A stretch of 64,000 bases of DNA from Desmodesmus armatus (Eukaryota > Chlorophyta > Chlorophyceae > Sphaeropleales > Scenedesmaceae). This document shows positions 10,283-23,900 of this stretch, in pieces. The position numbers and the translations under genes were made by a program. The stretch lies in assembly GCA_007449985.2 (NCBI GenBank), contig VIIQ02000724.1:186001-250000 (forward strand), in the 5' to 3' direction. How positions within the stretch are numbered: position 1 is the first letter of the stretch; the number at the start of each line of letters is the position of its first letter. The notes below the pieces were generated by a model, which was not told where the DNA came from, searched no databases, and was given only the letters and a program-made list of their open reading frames with translations.

Positions 10283-13200
10283 ATGGCGAGCTCCAGTGCG
10301 TGCTTAGTGCCCCCGAATAGTCGAGTAGTCATGAGCGGATTTCCTGGGTATCCTTATAGCAATCAAATCACGCAGGCAGAGGCGGAGTCTTTTGCAAACC
10401 AGCTGTTGATGGCAGGGTGGCCCTTGGACCAAAGCTTGAGGGCAGAACACGCAGCCCAGCCTGGCTCCCCACGCAGCAAAGAGCTGGTGGAGCTATCTCG
10501 CAGTGATGTGCAGCTCCGGAGGGACATAGGCAGCAGCAGCGGTGCAGGGTTGAGCCCAAGTCTACTTGCAGACCTGCAGCTTCAACAGCACCTGGGTGGC
10601 AGCAGTGGCCCTGGCAGCGACACAGCCGGTTCAGGGCAGCATCAGTCATACCAGGATGAGTTACACAAGCCTGCCAAGCGGGGCAGGGGCAGGCAGCGCA
10701 AGAACACTGGCGTGGAGACTGCGCAGCAGGTTGGTGGTGGTCTGGTCAGAGCCAACTGGGGCAATGCAGGCTGTGTTAATGGCGCATACGTATGATGTTG
10801 CTATCACAATCACGTTGTGGGGCTTTCTGTATCCATGCGCGTTGTCTGACACACACTGTTTCCCCTCCCTCCCCCTACTGCTGCTGTTGTCTGTCTGTCA
10901 CGACGTCTGGTCTCCAGCGGGCTCATCGCCGCTTTTATGAGCGTAAAAAGCAAAGGGTGAGTGCTCCGGCTGCTCCGGACGGGCTGCGTGTGGTGTTCAA
11001 CGGGCGTGCAAGTATTTGATGTCGAGCTGATGCCACTTTCCCTTGCCTGCCCGACCGGTGGAGCAACCTGCCTGCGAGCTTGTTTGGGTTGGGGCCGCCT
11101 GCAATGACGTATCTGTATGTTGTGCATTGTCATGTTTGCGTACTAGATGTCTGCCCTGGAGCAGGAAGCTAGGGACAAGCAAGAGGAGTACCAGCAGCTG
11201 TTGGCCATCAACACAGAGCTCAGGCGCAAGCATGAGGCACTGGAGCGTGCTGTGGCTGGCAGGGATGAGCATCTCATTCTGATTCAGGCGTTGGGCAGCT
11301 TGTCCCTGGACACCAGGGGCCGCCAGCACCTGCAGCACCAGCCCATGCCCACCCTGCAGGAGCAGCCGCAGGTGGCGCCAGCACCGCAGCAGCAGGACCT
11401 GCAGCAGCAGCACCACGCTCACGGCAGGCTCAGCACCATGCATCCCCCTCCTCATGTGCTGGACAACCAGCCACAGTGTGCCAGGCTGGAGCCCAGCCCA
11501 CAGCCTCCTGCTGAGCTCATGCCGGAGGTGGAGGAGGCAGGCCCCTTTGGCCTCATACAGCTGCCCCAGTATGGCTCTGCTGAGGCAGACGTCCTGCCAC
11601 CAGCAGCAGCACCCAACCAGGGTGCTGCAGGACGGTCAGGCAGTGCTGCAGGACAGGCCGCACCGGCTCCTGCAGGCACTCAGCAGCAGCAGCAGATGTC
11701 TTGGGTTGCTGATGATGACGACCTTCCGCTTCCTGCCGTGCAGCACCAGCAGCACCAGCACCAGCACGAGCTGCAGGAGCTATGGCCAACAGGGGGCTTC
11801 ATGGATCTTCTGGAGGGCCAAAGCACCATGGGCGCCATCAGCCTGACCCGCTCCCTCTCCATGCCAGCACGCACAGGCGGCTTCGACACAGACCTCTGTC
11901 CTGCAAGGCAGCAGCAGCATGCAGATGGCTCCTTCGGCTCCATGCTGGGCGGTGCTGGAGGTCCTGCAGGCGCAGGAGGTCCCCGCAGCTTCAGCACAAC
12001 CCCGGCGCATGGCCCAGCCGTGCTGGGCCCATTAGGACAGCATCCCATGCAGCAGCAGAGGGTGTCGTCGGTGGTGGTGAGGCCTCCTGGGAGCTGGGCG
12101 GCGTGTTTGCAGCAGCGGCCCGTGAGGGCGGCGTGCAGCAGCAGCTGCCGCCCGGTAGCTCCCGCCACCACAGCTGGTCAGGGGCTTTTGGAGCAGACAG
12201 CTTGCTGCCTGGAGGACTGCTGCCAAAAGCCAGCCTATCCTTTGGTGCAGCTCTGGGTGGCCCCAGCACGCAACCCCCTGCGCCTTCCCTTGGCAGCAGC
12301 GCGCAACAGACAGAGGCTGGGGTCGCAGGTGGGCGCACAAGCCACGCCAGCCAGCTGCCAGCTGCTGCTCAGCTCCCAGGCGGCCTCGACTTTGCAGCAG
12401 CAGCAGGGGCAGCGGTAGCAGCTGAGCCGCAGGCATGCGCAGGGGGCCAGCAGCAGGACCCTAAACCCTGGCTGCAGCAGCAGCAGGGGGTCCAGCACGA
12501 GGCCCCAGACAGACAGGCCCGCAGCATGTGGGGCACCATCACCACTGCAGGGCCCCTGATGGCTTCAGAGCCCTGCCAGCAGCAGGAGCTGCCCAGAGCT
12601 GATGCCAGCACTGGCTCCTTTGGTGGCTTCCAGCCCCAACCTGCCCCCTGGATCCATCATCACCAGCAGCAGCAGCAAGGATCGCACCAGGAGTCGCAGG
12701 CATATGGCATGATGCCTCCTCCCCAGCCTGTTCCCACCTTCCTGGCCTCCCAGCAGCAGCGGCTGGCGCTGCCGCCCCAGCAGCAGCAGCACCAGCAGCT
12801 GCTGCAGCCTCGGCGCTCAGCCCTACAGCAGCCCGAGCCCCAGCAGGTGGTGCAGCAGCTGCAGCAGATGGGAGACATGGCCTTCAGTGTGGACCTCACA
12901 GTGCAGCTAGCAACAGCAGACATGCCTGATGATGTGCTGCTCTTTGACGCTGACATGATGGACATGCTCATGGAACGCATGTCACAGCAGCAGTCTATAG
13001 AGATGCTGTCGCCGCTGCCCAGCATACCATCCGCTCTGCTGACAGGGGACAGCCTTCGGCAGGCCATGGCAGCAGACCCCCACTTTGCGGCAGCATTCGC
13101 AGCTAACTCGCCCCCTGGGGCTCACGTGCATGCTGGGGGCGCTGCTGCCGGCCAGCAGCAGGCAGACCAGCACGCAGCACAGCATGGTCAGCACGCAGCA

Positions 13201-14533
13201 CCTGTGCTGGGTATGCAGGACCCTGCAGGGCAGCTGGTGGTGGTGGTGGTGGTGGGCAGGGCAGTCCTCCTGGGCCGGTGACCTTGTTGGAGGCCAGCAG
13301 GCAGCTGCAGGCGCGCCACATGGCTGCAGGCTTCTACCCGTCCCGCGGTGCAAACGAGATGTTCTACGTGCACGAGATCGTGGACTGGTACAAGTGAGTG
13401 GCCACCCTGCCATCCAATAGCTTGGAGTTTGTTGTCTGCACATTGCTGACCAATAGCCTGCACCTGTGCTTGTTTGTTTGATTGAAGCTGTACCAAGCGC
13501 ACAGGGCAGTGTCAGTGTCTGCACTGGTATCTGGCATGCCTTCTGCTGTCTGAGCTGTAGGACCTGCTGTGTGTGCCGCTGTCAACTGTTTTCTGCAGGT
13601 CCAAGCTGCAGCAGCTGCAACAGCTGCTGCCGTTTGTGGACCGGCCGTGCCCTGATGTGCCCTGCAGCCTCAACCTGGTGCAGACCATGGAGGAGGTCAT
13701 CGATGGGGTGCGCAAGTTTGGCACACGCAACAGGTAGGTGTGCTGGAGGGCAGGAGGGGTAGGGCCGGTGCTCTTGTTGTTGCCGCCTGGGCTGCAGCTG
13801 ACTGTGGCGGCGTGGCGAGCCTGTGGGTTTGTGGGCGCACTTCTTGACAGCGCCTCTTCAAAACAGACATAAGGCTGCACTCCATTGCTTGCCATCTCGT
13901 GGTGTTGTCCTGGCATGTGTGTCCTTGTGGTCGCTGACCGGTATGTACTGCTGGGTGTGGCGCTTGTTCGATACTGTTTGCAGGATCGGTGTGTGGGAGA
14001 TGAAGCTTATCAACCTGGAGACAGGCGACTTCGAGGAGGCCTCTCCCGCACACTGGGCCATGGTCGCTGAGCACATTCAGCTGCCCCCGCAGATGCGCGA
14101 GTCCGCAATCGCCTGCTACACGCTGTACCTCGAGTATGTGGAGAAAGTCAAGGAGGATCGCATTGCAATCCTGCGTGACTTCAACTTCTTGGAACAGCAG
14201 CTGGATGCAGCAAACGCAGCTACCATCGGCAGTGGTGTCGCGCCTCCAACGCTGCTGTTCCGAGTGGACGGTCACGATGAGTATCAGCAGCTGATCGAGC
14301 GGCTGCAGCTGAGCCTGAAACGGGAGCACATGGTGGCAAACATGCTGAGCTACAGCCTGAGTCAGATCTCGTCCCACGTGCAGATGGCCAAGGGCATGCT
14401 GGCGTGCTGGCCCTACTGGCCTGACGGCCCCTCAGTGCTCTCGTTCTGGCTGGCGGATGAGCAGGCACGTGGCCCTTCTCGTACTGCTGCCGCTGTTGGG
14501 GGTGGTGGGACTGCAGGGCCCTCTAGCTTGTAG
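10283..14533 (+). CDS. Gln-rich bZIP transcription factor with conserved helical C-terminus
   Basis: This is a nuclear DNA-binding regulator. Exon 1 (10283-10729) ends in a basic stretch (KPAKRGRGRQRKN). Exon 2 (10918-10956) is only 13 codons and supplies the core basic region RAHRRFYERKKQR. Exon 3 from 11147 begins MSALEQEARDKQEEYQQLL, a heptad leucine/valine coiled coil. Together they make a bZIP domain close to the algal RRFRERQK type. A long Gln/Ala/Pro-rich stretch follows, typical of activation regions. Coding sense jumps frame near 12.05 kb and again near the GGT run at about 13.24 kb. Downstream exons about 13260-13390, 13599-13733 and 13984-14533 encode a well-conserved-looking, mostly helical domain (FYPSRGANEMFYVHEIVDWY ... 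EYVEKVKEDRIAILRDF) that I do not recognise; it is not the TGA-type DOG1 domain. The stop at 14533 is used, but the coding end could be earlier. Confidence 0.7.
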
Positions 14534-14670
14534 GGCAGCACTGGCCTGACGGCCTTTCGGTGCTCTCTCCCTGGCTGGCTGGCTGATGAGCAGGCACGTG
14601 GTCCGCCTCGTGCTGCTGCTGGTGTGGGAGGTGGGGCTTCTGCAGGGCCCTCTGGGTTGTAGGGCTGATG
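14421..14670 (+). repeat. Two-copy tandem repeat of about 123 bases
   Basis: Bases about 14421-14535 recur at about 14545-14665 with scattered changes. Both copies contain GATGAGCAGGCACGTGG followed by CTGCAGGGCCCTCT and GGTTGTAGGGC-like ends. The array overlaps the last part of the bZIP reading frame, so the final residues of that frame may be repeat sequence rather than conserved protein. Confidence 0.6.
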
Positions 14671-17600
14671 TCTATAGCTGCCAGCACTGTGGCAGATGTC
14701 GCAGGAGTGGTTGGGCATCTCCAGTTGGTTGGTTGTTGAGTTGCCCTGGCTTGTCACCGGGTAATTGTGACGCCCTGCGATGGGCTACGTAGTTGGATTT
14801 GGTGCGTCGTGTGCTTTGGCAGTTGTCGTGTATTGGGCGTCGCATGTGGGCATCAGCATGCGTGAATCCTCTTGTGATCTTACAGCTGTGTTGTAGTGTG
14901 CCAGGGAGCATGCAAGCTGTGGCTTTGCTTGTCTGTTGTCTAGGCTGTGTCCCGAGCGCCTTTTTTGCCTTGCCTTGGTGTTGTTGCCTATGGCTGACTT
15001 GCCTTAGAAGTGCTGCCTAGGTCTATCCAGTCCTGAGCACGCCTGGAGTGACAATGCCCGCATTGTGAAGGTCTGCATAATGCATGGCATAGAGCGTGAT
15101 ACATGCTTGCCGTGCACAGCTATGTAGCAGTGCATTCAAGTGCCAGAATGCTTGCAGTGCGGCACTGTATAGCACAGCCATGTGCCTGCTCAACAAAAGG
15201 CTGACAATCAGTCAGCCGGGCACTGGGTGCAGTGCTGCTGGTTTCCTGTTCTGGTGGGTTGAGGCACCGCTGCGTGCCCATTCGGTGGGTTCCGGCCCTG
15301 TGCACGTAAGCTGCGATGCCGGAAACAGTTGGACTGGAAGCAGTGTGGATCAATATCCTTGTTGCCGCACGGGAGTTGTTGCATGGCAGTTGTGACCTTG
15401 TTGTCGCATGGCTGGTCCAACATCGTTGTTGCATGGCAGGTGGTGGATGTGGGTATCTGCTCAACTGCTCCTGTCGTTTGTTGCAGCTTCCTGCTGCTGC
15501 CAGTGCCACCGCCACAACCCACCCCCGGGTGTTGGTTTGCAACAAGAGGTTGCAAGGCTTTTTTTTGCAACAAGGAGTTGCAAGGCATGTGCAGCAGGCA
15601 TGAATGACTCTTGACTCAAGGGATTTGAACTATGACAGTGATTTTGTGGTCCTGTGACTGCATTCTTGGGGCATTGAATATCTTTGCCTCTCCGTTCATG
15701 GTGTGCTGATGCTTGGTCTGGCGGCGCTGATGCTCCCCAGTCATGCACAAAGCAAACGTGCGGGCCCCGGTGCCTGCATTGTCTGTGTGGGGGAGGCCTA
15801 GGCTTCACCTGGTGTTGCATTCTGTGGGGCCACTGGTGAATGGTTGCCTGCCAGTGGCAGGCATGCACCGGTGGCTGGTGTGTGCTTGTGTGTGCTGTGC
15901 AGAGTGGCGGCAGGTGCTGTATGTGGCACGTTGTCGCCATACCTAGAAGCGCATGCTTCGGCTACTTCGTTTGATTGCCTGGTATGCAGCTGTAACAGCC
16001 CTGCGTGGTATCTATACATTCACCTGGCTCTGCGCGCAGGGCTGGTGTGTGGGGCATGCTAGCTACAGTCTGCCTGCCATGGGGTCGCACATGGGGCTGT
16101 TTTGGGGAGTCATTCAGCGGCTCACGAGCAGCAGCAGCTGTGCAACGCGTGCGCACTTCCAGAATGTGTGCGCACACCTGGGCATTAGAGCTGCAGTGAT
16201 GTCAGGACTGCAGGGTTGCTCAAGCCAGCTGCAGTTGGTGTGGGGATAATAGTTGCATGTATATGCAGGATGGGCCACCCCCTGCATGCGTCAGGATGAC
16301 CTGCATGCCTTGCGTGCGTGCAAGCGCATGTGCTTGGGTCTTGTGCGGTGTCCGTTTCAGTGTGGTCACTAGCGCCGCAAAGACATCTAGCGGTCTGTGT
16401 CAGAATGACAGTACGCTGGGGTTTACTTGATTGTTGCGGCTGTTTTTCTTGCCCTGACAGGGTGCTGGCGCCTTCACCAGGCAGTCTTGGGTGGGCATGT
16501 TCAACATTCCCTAGGGAGAGCTTTATGTGGTGGACTCCATCCACTCATCACGCAGGCATAGGGTCACTCTTTAATCCTACTCATCGTTAGTTGGGGATCA
16601 GCAGCCGCAAAGCAGCGCCCGCAGTCATCAACTGGACGTGAGCATGTGTTGCGGGACCAGCCATGTCTGTCGAGTTGTTTTTGTGCTGTGCTTTTGCAAG
16701 TTGTTTATGTTGCGGTGTCAACGGTGTTGACGCACTATATCGGAATGTTATCCCAACAACACAGGTGGTTGCTGCTGATGCTAGTGCTGCCCATGCGGTG
16801 CGGCCAGGCAGGCTGTCTAGATGGTGCCTTCAGCACCTGGCACGCTGTGGGACAACCTACGCATGCATGTGCTTGCGGCACATAAGGGTTGTGCATCACA
16901 TCCCTCAAACAGATGCGTGGCCTTCGTGTCACGACAGCCAGTGCCTCCGTCGAAAAGACAAGAGCGCTGTCAACGAACGATCTTCTGAGTTTGACCATCT
17001 TGCAGCTCGCCCTATCCTCCCTCATTAGTAGCTTGTGATGCCATGCAGCAGGGATGAGATACCCTTGCTTGCGCATCCTGGCCTGGTGCCATTGCAATCT
17101 TCCCTGCCTGCACCGTCAGCTCCTGTGCCACACAGCGCTGGCTAGCCTGGGTGGCAGAGACTGGTGCTGCCATCACATCCTGCAGGTGCCATACTGGTCC
17201 TGCTTTGCCCCTTTTTTGGGAGGTTGTGTGGGACCAGGGCTGTTTGGCCCCCCTTGCCTGGCAGTGGCAGCTCTGTAAGCTGCTTTTGTTGCATCCAGTG
17301 ACAGCAGCTTGTTGCGCTGCGCACGCAGGGCACCATCCTTCCAGCCAGTAGCATGCAGCAGCATGCAGGGGGGTGTCCTTGGCGTACATGCTCGACGTCG
17401 TATGCCCAAGTGGCGCTCTGTTGCTTTGTCGCTTTGTGGCGTGTGCTTTCGCTTTTGTGGCTTACCCGGTATCCCGGGTTTGTGGATCATACAGCAGGTT
17501 ATTCTTGGACAGACGTCAGCCGGTCAGTCCTTGTTGCAGGTGGCGCTGAAGTACTCGAAGCACCCCTCCAGCCCTTTGCGCTGCCGTCCTGTTACATTTG

Positions 17601-17908
17601 ATTATCTTGTAGAGATTTGATTATCAGAAGAGAGTTTGTAACCTTTGCCGTAACAAAGACAACACAATCACAGTTGGGAGTTTGGTCTCGGTGACTATGC
17701 AAGTTTGGTCCCAGAAAAGATTGACCGGATGAGCCGGCGCAGTCATTTCCTCTTTTCATGCCTTGGTCCCAGACTCTGTGAGTAGGTGGCCGCGACAAAC
17801 ACATGTACACACAAGCACATGCAACCGCACATCCTGCAACAAGCCAAATGAGATGAGGCCAGTGCCCTGCATTTCATGACGACATGCAACGGCGTGGTGT
17901 GCCACTAG
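14534..17908. other. Gene-poor interval between converging genes
   Basis: The interval lies between the 3' end of the bZIP gene and the 3' end of the minus-strand WD40 gene. I found no set of exons joined by matching phases. The region has short direct repeats of GTTGTTGCATGGCA around 15.37-15.44 kb and a minus-strand open frame (17389-17012) with a single ankyrin-like TPLHAAA match. Neither is enough to call a gene. A small unrecognised gene or long 3' UTRs are possible. Confidence 0.4.
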
Positions 17909-20900
17909 CTAGGGGGCGCTGCTGTCACTGCAGCTCAGCATTGCACAGCGGCATGATTCCACAGCGGCAAAGAAGTACCGCAGCCTGCTTGGCCCCGAAC
18001 GGCTCGCTCCCTTGTTGTTATCGCTCCCTCCTGCTACTTGTGGGCCCTCCCCTCCTGAGCTGCTGTGCTGCAGGTGGTGCACTGCTTTTGGCGCTATTGC
18101 TGCGCTGCACACCATACGCGCTGGAGCGCTCTCCTGCTGCCTTGCCTGCTGTCTCATTGATGTCCTGCAGCAGTGCAGCCGTGAACATGACGGTTGCGCA
18201 GGAGCGTAGCTGGTGGTTGACATGCGCAGGTGCATCGATACATACATGGACTGCTGCAGTGGCGCTGGGTACATACGGCATGAGCACAAGAGTAGTTCTC
18301 TGCCTGATCAGCACAGACACATTCCCTCGCTGGCAGCAGGCACCCCCACAAAGCCCACACCTGCATATGAATGCATCCCCCACTCCCCACCTGCAGCAGG
18401 CGCTTGCCCAGCTCCTGCAGCTTGGCACCCAGGCTGCCAGGAGGGTCCGGCAGCTCCTGCCCGCCAAACTGGGACCCATCATCGCTGAAGTGAGCCTCCC
18501 TGGTGGCGCGGCGGCCCAACCTGCCAGCTCTCGCCTTGGCGCCGCCTTTGGGCCCATCGGAAACACCTATCCCCTTGAGCAGGGCTGCAGTGTGGTCCTG
18601 CACAGGCAGACAGCAGGCAGCGCAGCAGATGGTGAGTCACATGACTGTTGAGTCACTGCTTGTGTGTGGAAGCTGCTCTTGATGGTGCTGAGGCAGTGTT
18701 GTGGTATGCAAGCTGTGCATCACAACACCTGGGAAGCAGTCCGTGCGTTGGACAGCTTATTGAAAGTCAGTGCAAGGTGTGCTGCAGCAGCCCTCAGATC
18801 CCACCGCAACTGAGGTGCTCACATCAGCTGGCATGGCGAGTCCCCAATATCCTGGTGCAGCATGACGCCAAACACACCCACCCCACTGCTTGCATGTGAC
18901 TGATATGTTGCCTACATGCTAGCTACACATGTATCCTCTCTGCCTAGCACCCCACCTGCGACAAGGCGCTTGGCACAAGTAAGGGGTGTGCCTGCTCATA
19001 CTCTGACACAAAGGTGTTGCTATCATCGCTGTGTTCCGGCAGCAGCCCTGCAGCAGCGTCCGCCTTGCCGCCGCTGCGGCCAGCTGTTGCTGCTGCTGCG
19101 CTGGCACTGCCGGTAGCAGCACTGCCTTCGCTGCCTGCTGTGCTGGTCAGTGGCCGCTTCCAGAGGCAGATGTGTTGGTCCCAGCTGCTGGTGATGTAGC
19201 AGTCCAGAGGGGGTGGCAGGTAGCCAATGCCGCTGATGATGTCCTGGTGGCCTTGGAATCTGTTGTGTCATCAAGCAGCAGGGGAGTGGTGCCAGTAGGT
19301 GCACTCAACAAGCACGCAAAGCTTTGAAAGTCCCAGTGCCAGTACTGGCACACTGTGACGGTGCTAGCGGCACTTTGACGGTCCATTATGGTCAGGACTG
19401 CCTCAGGCAAGCCCAGCACAGCAAGCACGGCAGATCTGCTTCTGGAGGTGGACATGCCTTGCACACACGTGTTTTGCACACTGTGGTGATCATCTGCTCA
19501 TTGATCACACGCGCCTTGTGTTGCAGTGTACCAAAGGTTGGATGTGGCCCCCCATAAAGTGGCTACGGGTGCCAACACGTGTTGATGTCATCGAGTGTCG
19601 CCCACACCCTGCGCCTATATGCATAGCTATGACTGCATATCTATTACAATGCTGCCCCACACACCTTGCCAGCGGTGCAAAGCCCGAGGCCAGGTCAAAC
19701 ACGTGCGCACACTTGTCCGCTGTGGCGGCCAGCAGCAGCTTGTTGGCTTCATCAACGTACAGGCACCTGGGCAGCAAGTGGCATAACCCGCAAGTCAAGT
19801 TGAAGCATTGGCAAGCTGGCCGCCTTAATGTGGGTGCAACTTGCAGTATGTGTCAGAAGCTGAGAAATGACTGCTGTAGCAATGCATGCACAACAGTAGA
19901 GATTGGCCCACACATCAGTCGGTCAAGCCTAGGGTGGGCGATCTGCAAGGGAGAGGGCAGTGTTAGTGGGGGGTGATGTGCTGCATGCTGTTGGCAACAT
20001 CATTTGAGCTTGTAACCTGCAGGTTATGTGTGTGTCATGATGACAGCAGCACCTCACCTGCTTGGGAGCGCACACTCGCACGCTAGCATGTTGGGCCAGT
20101 TGTTCGCACTTCCCTGAGTGTTCCAGCAAAAAATTGAGAGTTGCAACTCACCGGCAGGGGCCGCCCTTGTATGCGAATTCAGCCACCTTCTGCCCCGTTG
20201 TGCTCCATAGCCGCAGCAGGTCGTCATCTGCTGCTGTCACCCAACACTCCTTGAAGCCAATCCACCGCACCTAGCAGACACATATATGCATACGCAGCTG
20301 GCCATGTCACCATGGCTAACAAAAGTGCCAGGAGGTGTTGTGTTGGCATCATGCATGCATGAAACATGTGTCACACACACGTGCTCCCCAGCCACACAAC
20401 ACCACCCATGCAGGTTTGCTCCGCTGAGCAAGGTCAGCTCCCATGACCATGCCAGCGGGCTGCACCCATGAATGTTTGCTGAGCATCGTCCATGTTGAAG
20501 GCAAAGATGCCTCACAGAGCACATCAAGGACGGCCTGCCAAGTTGGTGGCCCAGCGTTTAAGAGCATACTACTGTGGCAGCCACAGGTAGCAGCACACCT
20601 TGGCTCGACTATCACAGTCACTAAGCGAGGGGTATGGCATTGATGCACATGACCCAGCCTACTCCCACCTGCATGACTTCTGGCACATCCTCTGCAGCAT
20701 GAGCGATTGCCTCTGCCACTATGTCTGGCAATGTCGACGCCCGCTTCTTGCCATCACCACCGCCCTCTGCCAGCTCCGACTTGATCAGCCAGCGCATGTT
20801 GGATGTGCCCCCTGGGTTCACATCAGGGGCTGCTGCTGCTGCTGCTGCTGCCCCTTCTGCTGCCCCAGGGCTGCTGGCCTGCCCTGCTGTGCCTGCAGAA

Positions 20901-23900
20901 CTGCTAGTGCTGGCAGCTTCAGCAGCACAACCTTCCTCGGACTGCTGCGGCGGCGGCTTCCCGGCTGCTGCTGGGGTGCCATGGTCCAACACAAGCGCCA
21001 GTGTGGGTTGTGTGGGCCGTGCGAGCGACCAGACCTTGACCTTGGCGCCTGTGCCGCATGTAGCTGCCTGGTTGCGTGACGCATAGTACTCTAGACATTG
21101 GATGGGGCTATCGTGGGCGTCCAGCTCAGCCTGAAAACATGACAGTTCAGAACCGTACAGTGCAGTACGTTGGCGGCCAGTATGATACGATGCGATGTCT
21201 GAGGGACGAAGTGCTGTCCACAGGGTCGACTAGGACTGGTAACAATGTCAACCGCAACGGCATGCGTAAGTATACGTGATGGTGTCTCAGGGCGCCCTGC
21301 CAACATCCGGGTGATCAGTGACTGAGCTGCATGCGCATCGCCTGCCACAAAGGTGCCTGCTTTTCTTTGCCACCCGATGCATGCATGCTGACGTCCACCC
21401 AATATGCCAGATGCAGATGTCAGACAAGACCATCCAAATGCGCAGCAAGGCGCATCGTCCCCCAGCTAATTGGTGAATGCAGTGCAAGCGATGCGCCATT
21501 GCTCATGACGGGGCTGCAGCCGAGCTGCACCTACATGTAGCTGCTTCATTGTCTTCAGGTCCCACACCCGCAAGCTTCTGTCTTCACTGCAGCTGAGCAG
21601 CAGCTCGTTTGGCAGCAGCACAATGCCGGTCACCTTGCCCTCATGGCCTGGTGGTCATCACACGCAGACAGACGGGCAGTACAATGGCTTTGGGATGGCC
21701 GCAGGGTTCGCACTGTAGCGCCCGTGATTTCTGGCAGCGAGGCTCTCAAAGGCTGCAAGGGTTCTCACAAGCTTGTGTGTAGGACACAATGTCCATATAC
21801 AGCAAAGCAAAAGGACACCCGTAGTCCTTCCTACTTAGGCACTGTGCACATTGTAAGGATGGTGCTCACCGGTCCACACTGTCGGCAGCAGGCCCCCACC
21901 AGCATCTCTCCCCTGCTGTACCGTGGTCCCGCAAGAGGATTGCTGCTGCTGTTGCTGGCCCCCTGCTGCGGCGTTCAGTGAGGGTGGCAGTCGGCCCTCC
22001 AAGGTGTGCAAGCGGATGGTGCCGTCCTCACAGCCACACACCACCTGCTGCTGGCTGGGTAGGTGCAACAGGCACAGCACGTTGCACGGCACAACCTGAG
22101 AGTCCTCCTGTGCAATGTACAGCGCACCATGCAAGGCAGAAGAGGAGGAGAGGTGGCACAGTTCTTGGCTGTCACCCATGCCGCAACTGAGAGGGTTGCA
22201 AGGCGGTGCAATGGTGCACAAGCTTGTGTGCAATGAGCTGGACTGTGCCAGTCTCTTCGATAGGCTTGATCACGCCGCAACACGCTGCGTGATACCAGAC
22301 CCCATAGGGCAGGCCTGCCCTGGCCGTCCTCTGTGCGACCCTATCCTGCAGCACTCACCACCACCCTGAATATGTCGCAGTTCTGCTCTGCGTCCAGCTC
22401 CCAGCAGCACACGTGGCCGTCAGCAGCGTATGAGAAGAAGGACTGGTCGTATGCGTTCTCCTTGGGCTGGCAGACCAGCACGCCCTCCACCCAGTCCTGG
22501 TGGTCACAAAACACCCTGACAAGCACAGCACAGCACAACAACGCACATGACCAGAAGGTGGACCACCTTGGTGCAAGCATTAAGTACAACACATCAGCTT
22601 GGTGCAAGCAGTAAGTACAACACAATGGCACGTGCCAGCCGGCAGACAGTCTGACCAGCTCCTGCAGGAGTGACAGCACTGCTGGCATGTCCCTGTTGCG
22701 GGGCTTTGCAATTGCTGCAGAACTACCAAGGTTTGCGACAACTTCCCATAGTCAAGTGGTGGTTGCCACAAACCCGCTCTTGGGACAGTACTACATAGTT
22801 TGTGCCTCAGCATCCATATGCTGGCATCACTTTGAGCATGCTTGCCGTGTGGTTGTGTGACGTGTGTTACTGGAGTGGATATCTCCAGCGTCCCCTCATC
22901 TCATTGATTGCAACTGCGCCAAAGCAAAATGCACGCCTTTCGAAAGTGAATTCACGGCAACTCTGTTGTGGCTGCATACTGTGCCGACCCCTGCTCACCT
23001 GTGTGCCGCATGTGGGTTGAACTGCCACACCAGCAGTTGCCGCTTGGTTGTGCCAGCAATAACCAGGTCACTGCCAGGCGGTGCATACATCAGCTGCACA
23101 GCATGGTCCTGGCAGGGGCAGTGCAGCATGGCATGACACAACCAGTCATGCAGCAAGCTAGCTATAGTTTATAGGCCATCCACATTTTTTTGCCAGGCTG
23201 GCAACCTGCTCCAGGACCCAGGTGCCTATTGTCCCAACCTGTCACAGGCTGCGAGCTGTCAAGCAAGGACAGGGCGTCCAACCCGTACTCTCGTCTTCAG
23301 CCTCATACAACGGCATCTTGTTGCCTATGTCATGTAGGTCGTCACCTCCTTCCAACACAGGACTGCAACAGGGGGAACACTTTTGCATGCAGCTAAGGCT
23401 GAACGTCAGTGGAAGGCAGGCCACCTGGCTGCAATTCACAGGACGGTCAGCAAGCTGTTCCGTGACAAACCTGCCAGGACTGGCGCACAGGGCCTGCTCA
23501 GCAAGGACGGACGCTCTGTGTACCGCAGCACTCGAGAGCAGCTGAAGCGCTTCACCGAATACTTCAACGAGGTGTTCAGTGGTGAGTGTGTCACGCCGGA
23601 ACAGCAGCAGAACATGGAGCAGCTGATAGCCCAGCTGGAGACACTGCTTGTGCCTCCAGCTGCTGCTGATAGCAACAGCCCTGACGCTGGCAGCAGCGGT
23701 GAAGGCAGCAGCAATGCTGGCAGCAGTGTCGGCGACAGCGGCAGCAGCAGCGGCAGCAGCTGTAGTCCCCCATCCCTCAAGGAGGTTGTGGATGCCATAG
23801 CTGCCTTGCGAGATGCAGCAGCTGCAGGTGCTGACAACATTGTTGCCCCGTTGCTGAAGGCAGGCGTGCTCATGGCTCAGTGGCTGCATCGTGTGATCGT

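Noticed and set aside
11991..12338. Minus-strand frames across the bZIP gene
   Set aside because: Shadows of the Gln/Pro/Ala-rich coding strand; no splice support.
17012..17389. Minus-strand frame with an ankyrin-like DTPLHAAA
   Set aside because: Only one short motif, no further repeat units and no phase-matched exons were found.
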